From Polyangiaceae bacterium (lineage in GTDB: Bacteria; Myxococcota_A; Polyangia; Polyangiales; Polyangiaceae): a stretch of DNA of 50,048 nucleotides. Both the position numbers and the translations under genes were made by a program. How positions within the stretch are numbered: position 1 is the first letter of the stretch; every line of letters starts with the position of its first letter. Of the stretch, positions 25,243 through 33,990 are shown piece after piece. The notes below the pieces were generated by a model. That model saw only the letters and a list, made by a program, of their open reading frames with translations, did not search any database and was not told where the DNA came from. The stretch is from contig JAQSWN010000020.1 of assembly GCA_029266615.1 (NCBI GenBank), forward strand, positions 1 through 50,048. The letters are read 5' to 3'.

Positions 25243-25875
25243 GTGTTCCGTTCGGTGCTCGTTCCGCTCGCTCTCGGCGGCGCAGCGTAGCGTCCGGCGA
25301 GCCGGGCTCTTACCGCTGTCCGCGCGAGGGCGGCTGCATTTGCTGCACGTGGTTCCGGCGGGCTTGGCCCTGTCGGCGCGGCGCGTCGCGGAGCAAGACG
25401 CCCTGCACGAGCGTACGCCAAGCCGCTGGTCGCGCTCGCCGCGGACTCCGTTGGTGCGAACGTGCTGCGTGCTCTCTTGCGGCTGCTCCCAGCGCCGCGG
25501 CCGGCCGTCAGCGTCGTGCACGCCTACTCGCGCCTCTTGCCGAGCATGACTTAGCCGAGCCTGCCCCAAGAGGTGCTGCTGGAGTACGGCTCGAGCCAGC
25601 GCGCCGACGCCGAACGCGAGCTGAATCGGCTGCTCGCGCGGGCGCGGCCGCCGCGGGCGTCGGCGCCAATCGTTTGGAAGCCCTACGTGCTGCAAGGCTC
25701 GCCACGGACCGTGATCCGCGACATCGCACAGCGCGTGCGCGCAGACTTGCTCGTCATCGGCACTCACGGCTACTCCCGAGCGACCCAGCTGCTACTCGGC
25801 AGCGTCACGGGGGACGCGCTGCGTGACGCGACGTCCGACGTGCTCGTCGTTCCTCCTCCTCGCGCTGAGCGTTAA
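25243..25875 (+). pseudogene. decayed tandem universal stress protein (UspA family)
   Basis: A GTG at 25243 begins MFRSVLVPLALGG, a typical Usp start, but TAG at 25288 breaks the frame. Usp-like text then appears in the +1 frame near 25337 (LHVVPAGLALSARRVAEQDA), returns to the first frame from about 25415 (AKPLVALAADSVGANVLRAL, AVSVVHAYSRLLPS, a second Usp repeat), is broken again by TAG at 25552, and continues to 25875. The last part is intact, ending VIGTHGYSRATQLLLGSVTG with DALRDATSDVLVVPP, the G-x2-G-x9-G-S/T ATP-binding motif. So at least two stops and one or two frameshifts are needed to rebuild a two-domain protein of about 210 residues. A 100-residue C-terminal fragment (25573-25875) could still be translated. 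Sequencing errors are the alternative. Confidence 0.72.
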
Positions 25876-25996
25876 GCGAGCCACACCGCTACTACCCGCA
25901 TCTGCCCATGGTGTCCGGCGCGCAAACCTTCCGTCACACGAAGCCGGACGAGCCCGCTTTGCGACACCTTGCCGGCACGACCTCACCGCGACCGTC

Positions 25997-26914
25997 CTAA
26001 ATCCGCGGCCGATTCGCGGCGTACTGCCGGGCGTAGTGGCTCGGAGGCTGGCCCACGTAGCGGCCGAACGCGGTGCTGAAGTTGCTGGCCGACCCGTACC
26101 CCACTCGCTCCGCGACTTCGGCAAGCGACAAGTCCTCTCGTCGCAGGAGGTCCTTGGCAATGGCCATGCGCCAAGTGAGCAGGTACTCCATGGGCGCCAT
26201 GCCTAGCGTGCGCGTGAAGCGTTCGAAGAACGTCGAGCGAGAGAGCGCGGCGTGCTTGGCCAGCTGCACGACCGTCCATGCGCGCGCGAAGTGGGCGTGC
26301 ATTTGTCGGAGCGCGGGGGCGAGGCGTACGTCCGCAAGGCCACGGAGTAGCCCAGGGGGCGTGTTTTCGTTCGGCACCGCCCGCAGCGCCTCCACCATCA
26401 TGACTTCCACCAGCCGAGTCAGGACCAGCTCGCGCCCCGCCCTGTCTTCCGCTGATTCTTCCGCCACCAAGCGCACCAAAGTAGAGAGCCGCTCGACTCC
26501 CCTCACGTGCACCAGCCGCGGTAGGAGCGACACGAGCAGGGACTGATCCGGTGAATGGAACACGAAGTAGCCGCCCAAGAGCCGCACGTCGGGGCGCCCA
26601 CCACGGGTGCCGTGCCGCACCTCCCCCTGGGGAGCCGGCGTGACCTTGGGATCGATGAGCTGCGGCGCGACCCGCTCGAAGCCGCTCATCGTGAAGCCCG
26701 GAGTGGCTGGCAGGAGCACGAAGTCGCCCGCCTGCAAAGTGAGCGGCCTCTCGCCATTCACCAGGAGCCGGCAGCTACCCTCCAACACTGCGCAGAAGCT
26801 CGGCTGCTCGAAGGCGGAGTAGCGCACCCCCCAGCGCCCCGCCCCGCTGATGCCCTTGGAAAAGACGGCGCGGGGCCGTAGCAGCGAGATGAGCTCAGAG
26901 AGGGGATCGGTCAT
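25997..26914 (-). CDS. AraC-family regulator with cupin_6 sensor domain
   Basis: 305 residues. The N-terminal half is a cupin_6-like ligand-binding domain (WGVRYSAFEQPSFCAVLEGS, LTLQAGDFVLLPATPGFTMS), and residues about 200-300 are the double helix-turn-helix AraC domain (WTVVQLAKHAALSRSTFFER, then LSLAEVAERVGYGSASNFST, with GRYVGQPPSHYARQY as the closing signature). It is divergent from an SDR gene 73 bases away and is the obvious candidate regulator of it; a perfect 11-base dyad (26933-26943) lies between them. AraC/cupin_6 regulators paired with an adjacent SDR are common. The inducer is unknown. Confidence 0.92.
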   Translation of the reverse strand: MTDPLSELISLLRPRAVFSKGISGAGRWGVRYSAFEQPSFCAVLEGSCRLLVNGERPLTLQAGDFVLLPATPGFTMSGFERVAPQLIDPKVTPAPQGEVRHGTRGGRPDVRLLGGYFVFHSPDQSLLVSLLPRLVHVRGVERLSTLVRLVAEESAEDRAGRELVLTRLVEVMMVEALRAVPNENTPPGLLRGLADVRLAPALRQMHAHFARAWTVVQLAKHAALSRSTFFERFTRTLGMAPMEYLLTWRMAIAKDLLRREDLSLAEVAERVGYGSASNFSTAFGRYVGQPPSHYARQYAANRPRI

Positions 26915-26932
26915 GGTCGGACTCTGACAAAC

Positions 26933-26943
26933 GTCCGCCGGAC
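26933..26943. promoter_or_regulatory. candidate operator dyad between the AraC regulator and the SDR gene
   Basis: GTCCG-C-CGGAC is a perfect 11-base inverted repeat inside the 73-base divergent gap, 19 bases from the regulator start and 45 from the SDR start. GC-rich palindromes this short occur by chance in this genome, and AraC proteins often prefer direct repeats, so the assignment rests on position only. Confidence 0.3.
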
Positions 26944-26987
26944 GCTACGCGGTTGATAGTCCGGATGCGGCGCCCGAAGATACTGAC

Positions 26988-27746
26988 ATGAAAACGGTGC
27001 TCATCACGGGTTGCTCTTCAGGATACGGGCTCGAGACGGCTCGCTACTTCCACGCCCAGGGCTGGAACGTCGTCGCCACCATGCGCACGCCGCGGGAAGA
27101 CGTTTTGCCCCGCGCCGAGCGGCTGCGCGTCGTCGCGCTGGACGTCACCCGGCCCGCCAGCATCGCGGCGGCGCTCGAAGGCGCCGGCCCCATCGACGTG
27201 CTCGTGAACAACGCCGGCATCGGCTTGTTCGGCGCGCTCGAGGCGACGCCGATGGCGACCATACGCGAGGTGTTCGAGACGAATACCTTCGGCATGATTG
27301 CGATGACGCAAGCGGTGGTGCCGCAGATGCGCGGGCGTCGGTCGGGCCGAATCATCAACGTCACGTCGAGCGCGACCCTCGCTCCCATGCCGCTGGTCGC
27401 CGTGTACACCGCCAGCAAGATGGCGATCGAAGGCTTCACGGCATCGCTTTCGCACGAGCTCGGCGCGTTCGACGTGCAAGCAAAGCTGGTGGAGCCTGGC
27501 TACGGGCCGAGCACCGCCTTCACCAACAACGGCGCCGAGCGCATGGCGGGGCTGCTACCGGAAGCGTACGTGCCGCTCGCGCAAGCCGCGTTCGCGTCGC
27601 TCGGGCAGACGCCGGGGGCGGTAACGACGGCGGAGGAGGTGGCCCAAGTCGTCTTCCGCGCCGCTACCGACGGCACCGGCCGGTTGCGCTTCCCTGCCGG
27701 CCCTGACGCAGTCGCGCTCGCGGAGGCACGCGCGAATCTCGCCTGA
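26988..27746 (+). CDS. short-chain dehydrogenase/reductase (classical SDR)
   Basis: 252 residues. The cofactor-binding motif TGCSSGYG is near residue 7, VNNAGIGLFG is the NNAG motif, and the catalytic Ser (NVTSSATLAP) and YxxxK (VYTASKMAIEGF) are in place. The length and spacing are those of classical NAD(P)-dependent SDRs; ATMRTPRED after the second strand favours NADP(H), because of the basic residue. It would reduce or oxidise a small carbonyl/alcohol in the cytoplasm. Divergent from an AraC/cupin_6 regulator that likely controls it. The substrate cannot be told. Confidence 0.93.
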   Translation: MKTVLITGCSSGYGLETARYFHAQGWNVVATMRTPREDVLPRAERLRVVALDVTRPASIAAALEGAGPIDVLVNNAGIGLFGALEATPMATIREVFETNTFGMIAMTQAVVPQMRGRRSGRIINVTSSATLAPMPLVAVYTASKMAIEGFTASLSHELGAFDVQAKLVEPGYGPSTAFTNNGAERMAGLLPEAYVPLAQAAFASLGQTPGAVTTAEEVAQVVFRAATDGTGRLRFPAGPDAVALAEARANLA

Positions 27747-27905
27747 AGGTTGCCCAAGATGCGCTAGTCGAGCTGCAAAGTTGCGGTTTGGGAAGCGCAC
27801 GGACTTGGCTGACGGTTCGAAAGCGCGACTCGAAGTGAGACGCGCGGCCAGGTCGCCCCGCAAGACACTCGAGCTCGCTCGCTCTTCATGGTTTCATGGG
27901 GCGCG

Positions 27906-28268
27906 ATGGACAACGAGCTGAGGGAGAAGGTGTCTGCACTGCTGGAGGCGGTCGTCGCTGCGGACGGGGTCATCAGACAGGAAGAGCGAGACTTCGTTCG
28001 ACGCGCGGTCACCCGCTACCGTCTCCCCGAGCCCGATGCTCCGCTCAGCCTGCGGAGCCTGGGCAGCGCGACAGAAGCTCTGCGCGCGCTAGACAGCAAC
28101 GCGCAGAGCCGCGTGCTCGCGCTCTTGGTGGACGCCGCGATCTCGGACGGCGAGCTCGAGCCGCGAGAGCACGCGCTGCTGCTGGCGGCCGCCGCAGCCC
28201 TCGGCATCGAGGCCACGGCGCTGGAGGAGCGCGTGATTCATCGTTTGAAAGGGCCCGCTCCGTCCTGA
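27906..28268 (+). CDS. TerB-like (TerB/DUF533 fold) small protein
   Basis: 120 residues from the ATG at 27906; an ATG at 27888 would add six residues and neither has a clear Shine-Dalgarno. The protein has two related halves, each with a D-G-x-I/L-x3-E helix-loop-helix element: LLEAVVAADGVIRQEERDFV and LVDAAISDGELEPREHALLL. This is the acidic metal-binding-like repeat of TerB-type domains. Cytoplasmic and all-helical by composition. It stands alone, with no ter operon nearby, ending three bases before the convergent cheR stop. TerB domains occur in stress and tellurite contexts, but no such role can be claimed here. Confidence 0.72.
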   Translation: MDNELREKVSALLEAVVAADGVIRQEERDFVRRAVTRYRLPEPDAPLSLRSLGSATEALRALDSNAQSRVLALLVDAAISDGELEPREHALLLAAAAALGIEATALEERVIHRLKGPAPS

Positions 28269-28271
28269 GAC

Positions 28272-29405
28272 TCACGCGCCGAGCGCGGTCGCTCGCGACA
28301 GCGCGGCGCGACGCAGCGCTTGCCCGTCCACGTCCTCGGCGCGGCCAGGATCGCAGCGGGAAGCGCGCAAAAATGCGGCTCGAGCTTGCGCCCGCTCGTC
28401 GCGCTGAAGCAGCGCTTCACCGAGCAGGAACCAACCGGAGATGTGGCCCGGGTCGCGGTTGAGCAAATCGGTCAACACCAGCTCCGCGCCGTTCGGATCG
28501 CCTGCGCCGATCAAGCGCGCGGCCCGCACCAACGGCGGCTCTCCGAGGTTCTGCGGCGCGACCACCGGGATTGCGCCCACGGAGACGGGCGGCCTGACCG
28601 TCGTGGGTCGATTGGGCAGCGCCCAGCGTGCGGACATGGGCGCCTCACCGCTCGGTTTCAAGAAGCCGGCGGCGTTGCTGCGGGCCAAACACGTAGGAAT
28701 GGGCAGCACCGCGTCCGCTGGCGAGACGATGAGCATGCCGTCCGGCCGTAGCAGCTCCGACAGCGCCGCCAAGATTTCTGCCACGTCGTCGCGATCGAAA
28801 TAGATGAGAACGTTGCGACAGAAAATGACGTCGAACGGGCCGAGCAGCGCGTCCGGCTCGACGATCGACGCGACCGCGAAGGAGATGCGCGCTTTGAGGC
28901 GCGGCGGCGCGCTCCAGCTGCGGCTCGTTGGTGTCCCGGGCACGCGTCCCGGGCGCGAGGAGTGGTAGTTACCGACGCGCGCGATCTCGATCGCAACCGG
29001 GTTCACGTCGGTGGCGAGGATCTGAATGTCCACGCTCACTTGCTCGGCGGCGAGGGCAACGCTGTACGCTTCTTCGCCCGTCGAGCAGGCGGCGCACCAG
29101 ATCTTGAGCGGGCGACGCCGCTTCTTGGCCAGCGCCGGTAGCCGGGTCCGAAGCTCCGCGAACTGCTCGGCATGCCGAAAGAAAGAGGTATGACCGACCG
29201 TGGCCGCGTCCACGAGCGCGTCGCCCAGCCGCGTGCTCTCGCCGGCCAGCGCGCGGTTCAAGAGCTGCACGGGGTCGATACCAGCCGCCTCCGCCATGCG
29301 CTCGATCACCTCGTAGACCCGCCGGGGCCAGTTGCCGGGTGGGTGTCCAATGCGCGGCACGAGCAAGCGGTCGATGAGCCGCGCGACGAGCGCCGTCTCA
29401 GTCAT
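28272..29405 (-). CDS. cheR: CheR-type chemoreceptor methyltransferase with C-terminal TPR-like tail
   Basis: 377 residues. The all-helical N-domain ends with VGHTSFFRHAEQF, the CheR_N signature. The SAM-binding domain shows IWCAACSTGEEAYSVALAAE (motif I), ILATDVNPVAIEIARVGNY and FDVIFCRNVLIYFDRDD, followed by LSELLRPDGMLIVSPAD. After about residue 285 come TPR-like helices (LIGAGDPNGAELVLTDLLNR, ISGWFLLGEALLQRDERAQA), as in the CheR-TPR fusions of Pseudomonas and myxobacteria. Between GNYHSS and LKARISF the insert is short and Pro/Arg/Ser-rich, so the receptor-docking beta-subdomain looks reduced. It should methylate glutamates of the MCP in this operon. Last gene, overlapping cheB by eight bases. 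Confidence 0.9.
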   Translation of the reverse strand: MTETALVARLIDRLLVPRIGHPPGNWPRRVYEVIERMAEAAGIDPVQLLNRALAGESTRLGDALVDAATVGHTSFFRHAEQFAELRTRLPALAKKRRRPLKIWCAACSTGEEAYSVALAAEQVSVDIQILATDVNPVAIEIARVGNYHSSRPGRVPGTPTSRSWSAPPRLKARISFAVASIVEPDALLGPFDVIFCRNVLIYFDRDDVAEILAALSELLRPDGMLIVSPADAVLPIPTCLARSNAAGFLKPSGEAPMSARWALPNRPTTVRPPVSVGAIPVVAPQNLGEPPLVRAARLIGAGDPNGAELVLTDLLNRDPGHISGWFLLGEALLQRDERAQARAAFLRASRCDPGRAEDVDGQALRRAALSRATALGA

Positions 29406-30357
29406 CCGCCAACAGCTTTCGCAGGGTCGCGCCGAGCTGGGCGTCGCGAACCGGACGCACCTTGCTGGACGCGGCCGCGCCCGCGCGTGGCATGAACGGC
29501 GCGTGAGCCTCCTCCGGGTGCTGCACGAAGCATTGCCCGCCGCGCTCGGCGAGCTCGCCCAAGGCGCGCGCCCCGTCGTTGCCGAGCCCGGACAGCACGA
29601 CCGCGACGGCGCGCGGACCCAGCCGCGCCGCCGAGCGCAGCAGCACCTCGCCCGAAGGCCGGTGGAGCGCTACCGGCTCGCCGATCGTGAGCGCGATGCG
29701 ATCTCGCGCGTCGATGGTCATGTGCCGACCAGCAGGCGCGATGAAGACGCCGGGAAGAAGCTGCTCGCCGTGCAGCGCGACGTGGGCCGGGTAGTCCTGG
29801 TGGTGCAGCAACTGAGCCAGGTTTTCGGCGCGGCCGTCCGGTAAATGCTGCACGACGAGCAGCGGCGCCGCGGTACCGCGGAGCGAGCGCACGATATGCT
29901 CGAGGGGAGCGATCGCGCCCGTCGACCCCACCACGAAGCCGATCGCTTGCCCACGCGCGGCCGCGAATTGCGCGGCGCCTTGCTTGATCACGCGCCGTAG
30001 CTCCTGTTGCACGGCCGGCTTGGCCAAGCTGCGCTTGCTGAAGAACGCCGCTGCCCCGAGCGCCAGGGCTTCGCGCGCCAGAGCCGAGCCCTCGTCTTCC
30101 GAGCTTATCGCGACCACCATCGCGCGCTCGGAAAGGCGCTTGACGAGCGAGAGTCCCCCGAGCTCCGGCATCAGCAAGTCCAGGAGCACGACTTGGGCGA
30201 TCGGCAGCTCCGGCAGCTCGAGCAGCTCTTTGCCGTCGCGGGCCCGCCCCACGATGCGAATCTGCGGATCACTCTCGCATAGCTGCTCGAGGTACGCGGT
30301 GACCAGCGCCGAGTCCTCTGCGATGACGACGAGCGCTATGCCCGCATCGCCAGGCAT
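29398..30357 (-). CDS. cheB: CheB-type methylesterase with receiver domain
   Basis: 319 residues. The receiver (1-125) has the acidic pair ED (14-15), phosphoacceptor Asp60 in VVLLDLLMPELGG, and the conserved Lys in FFSKRS. The methylesterase domain (about 140-315) shows the catalytic serine in VVGSTGAIAPLEHI, the histidine in VVQHLPDG and the aspartate in VVLSGLGNDGARALGELAER. The triad is complete, although the usual ST-GG after the serine reads STGAI. It should remove methyl groups from, or deamidate, the MCP and be driven by CheA. It overlaps cheA by 22 bases and cheR by eight. Confidence 0.93.
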   Translation of the reverse strand: MPGDAGIALVVIAEDSALVTAYLEQLCESDPQIRIVGRARDGKELLELPELPIAQVVLLDLLMPELGGLSLVKRLSERAMVVAISSEDEGSALAREALALGAAAFFSKRSLAKPAVQQELRRVIKQGAAQFAAARGQAIGFVVGSTGAIAPLEHIVRSLRGTAAPLLVVQHLPDGRAENLAQLLHHQDYPAHVALHGEQLLPGVFIAPAGRHMTIDARDRIALTIGEPVALHRPSGEVLLRSAARLGPRAVAVVLSGLGNDGARALGELAERGGQCFVQHPEEAHAPFMPRAGAAASSKVRPVRDAQLGATLRKLLADD

Positions 30358-32447
30358 TTCTCTACCAATTGCTTCAGCTCGGCTTCGTCGAAGCGTTGTT
30401 TGGCGAGCACGGCCACCACGCCCAGTTGCTCCAGGCGCTGGCGGTTGAGCTCGGTGGCGGCGGTGCTGAGCACGATCACGGGCAGCCGAGCGAAGGCGGG
30501 CAAGTCGCGCAGCGCGGTCACCATCTGGATGCCGTCCATGTAGGGCATTTCGATGTCGGTCAGCAGGAGGTCGGGCGGCTCCTCCTGCGCCATGGCCAGG
30601 CCCTCTCGACCGTCCATCGCTTCCCGGACCGAGAGCCCCAGCGAGCGCAAGATACCGCAGAGCAGCTCGCGGGCGACGGGCGCGTCCTCCACGATGAGCG
30701 CGCGTTCCTGGCGCGTACGGGAAGGCCCGACCGTACCGCGCGTCGACGCATGCAGTGCGTCGACGTCCAGCAGCAAGAGCACGCCTCCGTCGGGCGTAGG
30801 AGACGCCCCGCGCACCAGCGCCGATGCGAAAGGCATCTCCTCCGCGCGCTGCACCGTGATCGGTCGCGGGTTGTCGTAACCCTCCACGCTGACCGCGAAC
30901 AGACCAGACGCGTGAAACAGTACCAGCGCCGCCTCGCCCACCTTCGGGCCCGTGCTGCTGCCCAGCAGCGCCGCGAGCGAATACAGCCGCACCAGCTGTT
31001 GGCCGGAGTCGGTAGCGAGCCTTAGGTAATCGCCGCTAGACGTCTGCTCGATCTCTTCCAAGCGCAGGACGGAGTAGACGGCGCGTGCGGGCACCGCGTA
31101 CTGCTGCTGCCCGACGCTGATCGGCACCGCGATCTCACCCTTCAAGGTAGTCGGCAGATTCAAAATCACCCGGGTCCCGAGCTCGCGCGTGGACTCGATT
31201 CTCACCTGACCGCCGGCCGCCGCCACCTCGCGCGCCACGACGTCCAAACCGACACCACGGCCGGAGATGGCAGTCACCTCGGTAGTGGTCGTCACGCCTT
31301 GCTCGAATAGGTACGGCAGCAGATCCTCGTTCTTGAGGCCCTCTACCGACTTGCCGCGTCCAATCAAGACTTGCCGCAGCCGCTCGACATCGACGCCGCC
31401 GCCGTCGTCCGCCACTCGGGCCGTCACGCTGCCGTTGGTGTGAGAGATGGTCACCTCGATGCGCGCGCGCTCCGGCTTGCCGCGCGCCCGTCGCGCCTCT
31501 GGTGACTCGACCCCGTGGTCGATCGCGTTCCGCACCAAGTGCAGAAGCGCTTGCTCGAGCCTCCGCTCGATCGCAGCGTCCAAGATTGCGTCGCCGCTGA
31601 CCGCGAGCTCCACGTCTTTGTTCAGCGTGCGCGCCGTGCTCCGCCCCACGCGCACCACCTGGTTCAGCAGCCGGTCCGTGCTCACGACCGAAGCCTTGTG
31701 AACGCACCGCTCCAGCTCGTCCAGCGTGAGCCCCACTGCGAAATCGCTCCCGGACCAGCCCGCGCGTACCGCGGAGAGGCCGCGGTCGATCTCTGCCCCG
31801 TAGCCGAGCGTCTTGGTGATGCGCTCGACTAGGCTCTGCTGCGAAAGCCGTACGTCCAGCTCTCCGATCAGGGCCCGCAGCATGCGCTGCATCTCGCGGA
31901 GGCGCTCATGGAAGACGGTCTGCTCGCCGTACAGGCGTCGCAGCTCGTGCACGAGCGGGCGTACCTCCTCGGCGCGCAGTACCGGAAGCTCGCGCTCGGG
32001 GACGGGGTTCGGCTCCACCGGCGCCTGGAGCTCCTCCAACGGTGGCGAAGCCGGGCTCGCGGCCGCGACCGCCTCCAGCTCCGCGATGGCGGCACGCAGC
32101 TGCGCTTTCAACGGATCCAGAAGCCGCTGGTCGTCGTCCGCGCTTTCGGCCGACACCATGCCCATGCCTTCGAACGAGCCGAGGAGTGCGTCACCGGTCA
32201 GCTTGGTGGGTTTGTTGCCGGCCTTGCGCAGCGCGTCCACCACGGACTCCGCTAGCTCAGCGAGGTCCCCGCAGGTCACGAGCTCCAGCATGTGCGCCTC
32301 ACCTTTGACGGTGTGCAGCACGCGACGCAAAATCTGGATGTTTTGAACGCGTCCTTGCTCGACCCCCAGCCAGAGCTCCGTCGCTTCTGCGACGCGCGTC
32401 GGCATCGACGCAAAGAAGCTCGCGATCAGGTCATCCCGCGAGCTCAT
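30336..32447 (-). CDS. cheA: CheA-type histidine kinase with C-terminal receiver
   Basis: 703 residues. Hpt domain with phospho-accepting His45 in RRVLHTVKGEAHMLEL. No clear P2 CheY-binding domain is seen. Dimerisation and HATPase regions follow: HLVRNAIDHGVESPEARRAR (N box), VTARVADDGGGVDVERLR (G1), GRGVGLDVVAREVAAAGG (G2). A CheW-like P5 domain lies at about 440-565 (IAVPISVGQQQYAVPARAVY). The C-terminus is a receiver, with RALIVEDAPVARELLCGILR, LLLTDIEMPYMDGIQMV and the Lys in VLAKQRF. CheA-REC hybrids are typical of alternative-function chemosensory pathways in myxobacteria. It couples the MCP to the receivers in this operon. Confidence 0.94.
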   Translation of the reverse strand: MSSRDDLIASFFASMPTRVAEATELWLGVEQGRVQNIQILRRVLHTVKGEAHMLELVTCGDLAELAESVVDALRKAGNKPTKLTGDALLGSFEGMGMVSAESADDDQRLLDPLKAQLRAAIAELEAVAAASPASPPLEELQAPVEPNPVPERELPVLRAEEVRPLVHELRRLYGEQTVFHERLREMQRMLRALIGELDVRLSQQSLVERITKTLGYGAEIDRGLSAVRAGWSGSDFAVGLTLDELERCVHKASVVSTDRLLNQVVRVGRSTARTLNKDVELAVSGDAILDAAIERRLEQALLHLVRNAIDHGVESPEARRARGKPERARIEVTISHTNGSVTARVADDGGGVDVERLRQVLIGRGKSVEGLKNEDLLPYLFEQGVTTTTEVTAISGRGVGLDVVAREVAAAGGQVRIESTRELGTRVILNLPTTLKGEIAVPISVGQQQYAVPARAVYSVLRLEEIEQTSSGDYLRLATDSGQQLVRLYSLAALLGSSTGPKVGEAALVLFHASGLFAVSVEGYDNPRPITVQRAEEMPFASALVRGASPTPDGGVLLLLDVDALHASTRGTVGPSRTRQERALIVEDAPVARELLCGILRSLGLSVREAMDGREGLAMAQEEPPDLLLTDIEMPYMDGIQMVTALRDLPAFARLPVIVLSTAATELNRQRLEQLGVVAVLAKQRFDEAELKQLVEKCLAMRA

Positions 32448-33984
32448 CCGTGAGCTCCGGGGACTCGGGCTGGCCGACGCGGAACTTCTTGGCCGCGAGC
32501 TTCAGCTCGTGGGAGAGCTGAAGCAGGCTTTCGCCGTTGCGGGTGTTGTCTCCGCTGCCGTTCAGCGAGTCGTTCACCGCCCCGACGATCTCGATGACGG
32601 CGGTCTTCACCTGGGTCGTGCCCTCGCGCTGGCGGGCGACCGCGTCCGAGATCTTGGCGGCCGCGGCCGCGGTTTCGCGGGCGAGCTTCGTGCCCTCTTC
32701 CGTCGCCGCAACCGACGCGTGCGAGGCTTGGTGCATGTCCGCCACCAGCTTACGAATGTCTCTCACGGAGTCCATGACGTGCTCGGACAAGCGGCGCATC
32801 TCCGCCGCGACGAGCGAGAAGCCTCGGCCGACCTCGCCCGCCTTCGTACCCTCTAGCGCGGCATTCAGCGCCAGCAGGTCCGACTTGTCCGCGATGTTCT
32901 GAATGAGGGAGAGAATTTCGCCGATGCGGCTGGAGTGGGAGCTCACGAGCTGGGTCTGCTCGGCCGTGTGCTGGGTGCTGAGCAAGCTGCGCTGCGCCAG
33001 CTCGCGCACCATGGAAGCGTCTTCCGCCACGTGCTCCGCGCTGACGGAGAGCGCCTCGACCGTGCGCCGAATCTCCTCCAGCGCGGCGTTCTGCTGGGTG
33101 GCGGCCGCCTCCTGCTCCCGCACGGACGAAAACATGCCCGCCGCGGCCGAAGCAACCGAGTTGCTGCTCTTGCCGATCCTGCCCGCGAGTTGGCGCAGGT
33201 TTTCGATCATGTTGCGGAAGGCGGCGAACAGCTCACCATCACCCTCGATGCTGCCGGTAAGATCGCCGCTCGCGACTTTGACGGCCGTGACCTGGAGTTG
33301 GCGCAGCTGGCCGTGCATGGCCTCGAACGCCTTCGCCATTTCGCCGAGCTCGTCGTTCGACATCGTGAGCTGCAGCGTGCTGGAGACGTCCCCGCGGGTA
33401 ATTTGCTTCGCCGCCTGCGTGATGCGCTGCATGCTCTTGGCCATGCGATCGGTCACGATGAGCGCGAGTAACAGGCCCAGGCCGACGATGATCCCGGCCT
33501 GCATGACCATGGATTTTTGAGACTGCTCTCGTCGCTGCTCGATACGCGCACTCTTGAGCGCGACCGCAACGCTGCCCACCGCCGTCGGGCGGTTCTGGAC
33601 GCGGACGTCGGCGGTGCCGACGAGCGTCTCCGCTTGCGTCGTTCGCTCCGCGCTCTGCCGGGAGTCCGGCGCGCCGGACTCGCCGACGCTCGTGAGCTTC
33701 TTGCCGCTGGCGTCGTAGAGAGCGGCCCAGCGAACGAGCGGATCGTTCAACCCGGGTCGGAGCGAGTCGTTCAGGGTCTCGACCGGCTGCTCCAAGTCCA
33801 TGGCCACGCCGGTGGGGCCGGCCAGCACCTGCGCCAAGACGCGTGCGCGCTCGTGCAGCTCTTCTTCTTCGGAGCGGGCGACGCGCGATGGCATCAGCCA
33901 CGCGTCCACTCCCGAGAGGACGAAGGCGACGGACGCCACCAACAGACAAAGCTTCCAGCGGATCGAAAACGAGCGTCCCGTCAT
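32431..33984 (-). CDS. methyl-accepting chemotaxis protein (membrane chemoreceptor)
   Basis: 517 residues. First membrane span at about 11-30 (KLCLLVASVAFVLSGVDAW), a periplasmic domain of about 125 residues, second span at about 158-178 (MVMQAGIIVGLGLLLALIVT), then HAMP, and a long helical signalling domain. The hairpin tip reads IADKSDLLALNAALEGTKAG followed by EVGRGFSLVAAEMRRLSEHV, a close variant of the conserved MCP core (usual EAARAGE is EGTKAGE here). Gln/Glu/Ala-rich flanks hold likely methylation sites. The periplasmic domain has no recognised ligand signature. The adjacent upstream gene encodes an exported DUF4154/YfiR protein that could be its binding partner. Overlaps cheA by 17 bases. 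Confidence 0.94.
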   Translation of the reverse strand: MTGRSFSIRWKLCLLVASVAFVLSGVDAWLMPSRVARSEEEELHERARVLAQVLAGPTGVAMDLEQPVETLNDSLRPGLNDPLVRWAALYDASGKKLTSVGESGAPDSRQSAERTTQAETLVGTADVRVQNRPTAVGSVAVALKSARIEQRREQSQKSMVMQAGIIVGLGLLLALIVTDRMAKSMQRITQAAKQITRGDVSSTLQLTMSNDELGEMAKAFEAMHGQLRQLQVTAVKVASGDLTGSIEGDGELFAAFRNMIENLRQLAGRIGKSSNSVASAAAGMFSSVREQEAAATQQNAALEEIRRTVEALSVSAEHVAEDASMVRELAQRSLLSTQHTAEQTQLVSSHSSRIGEILSLIQNIADKSDLLALNAALEGTKAGEVGRGFSLVAAEMRRLSEHVMDSVRDIRKLVADMHQASHASVAATEEGTKLARETAAAAAKISDAVARQREGTTQVKTAVIEIVGAVNDSLNGSGDNTRNGESLLQLSHELKLAAKKFRVGQPESPELTDELAG

Positions 33985-33990
33985 ACGCCT

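Noticed and set aside
27888..28268. Tellurite-resistance operon suggested by the TerB-like gene
   Set aside because: No terA, terC, terD or terE gene is nearby; the small protein stands alone.
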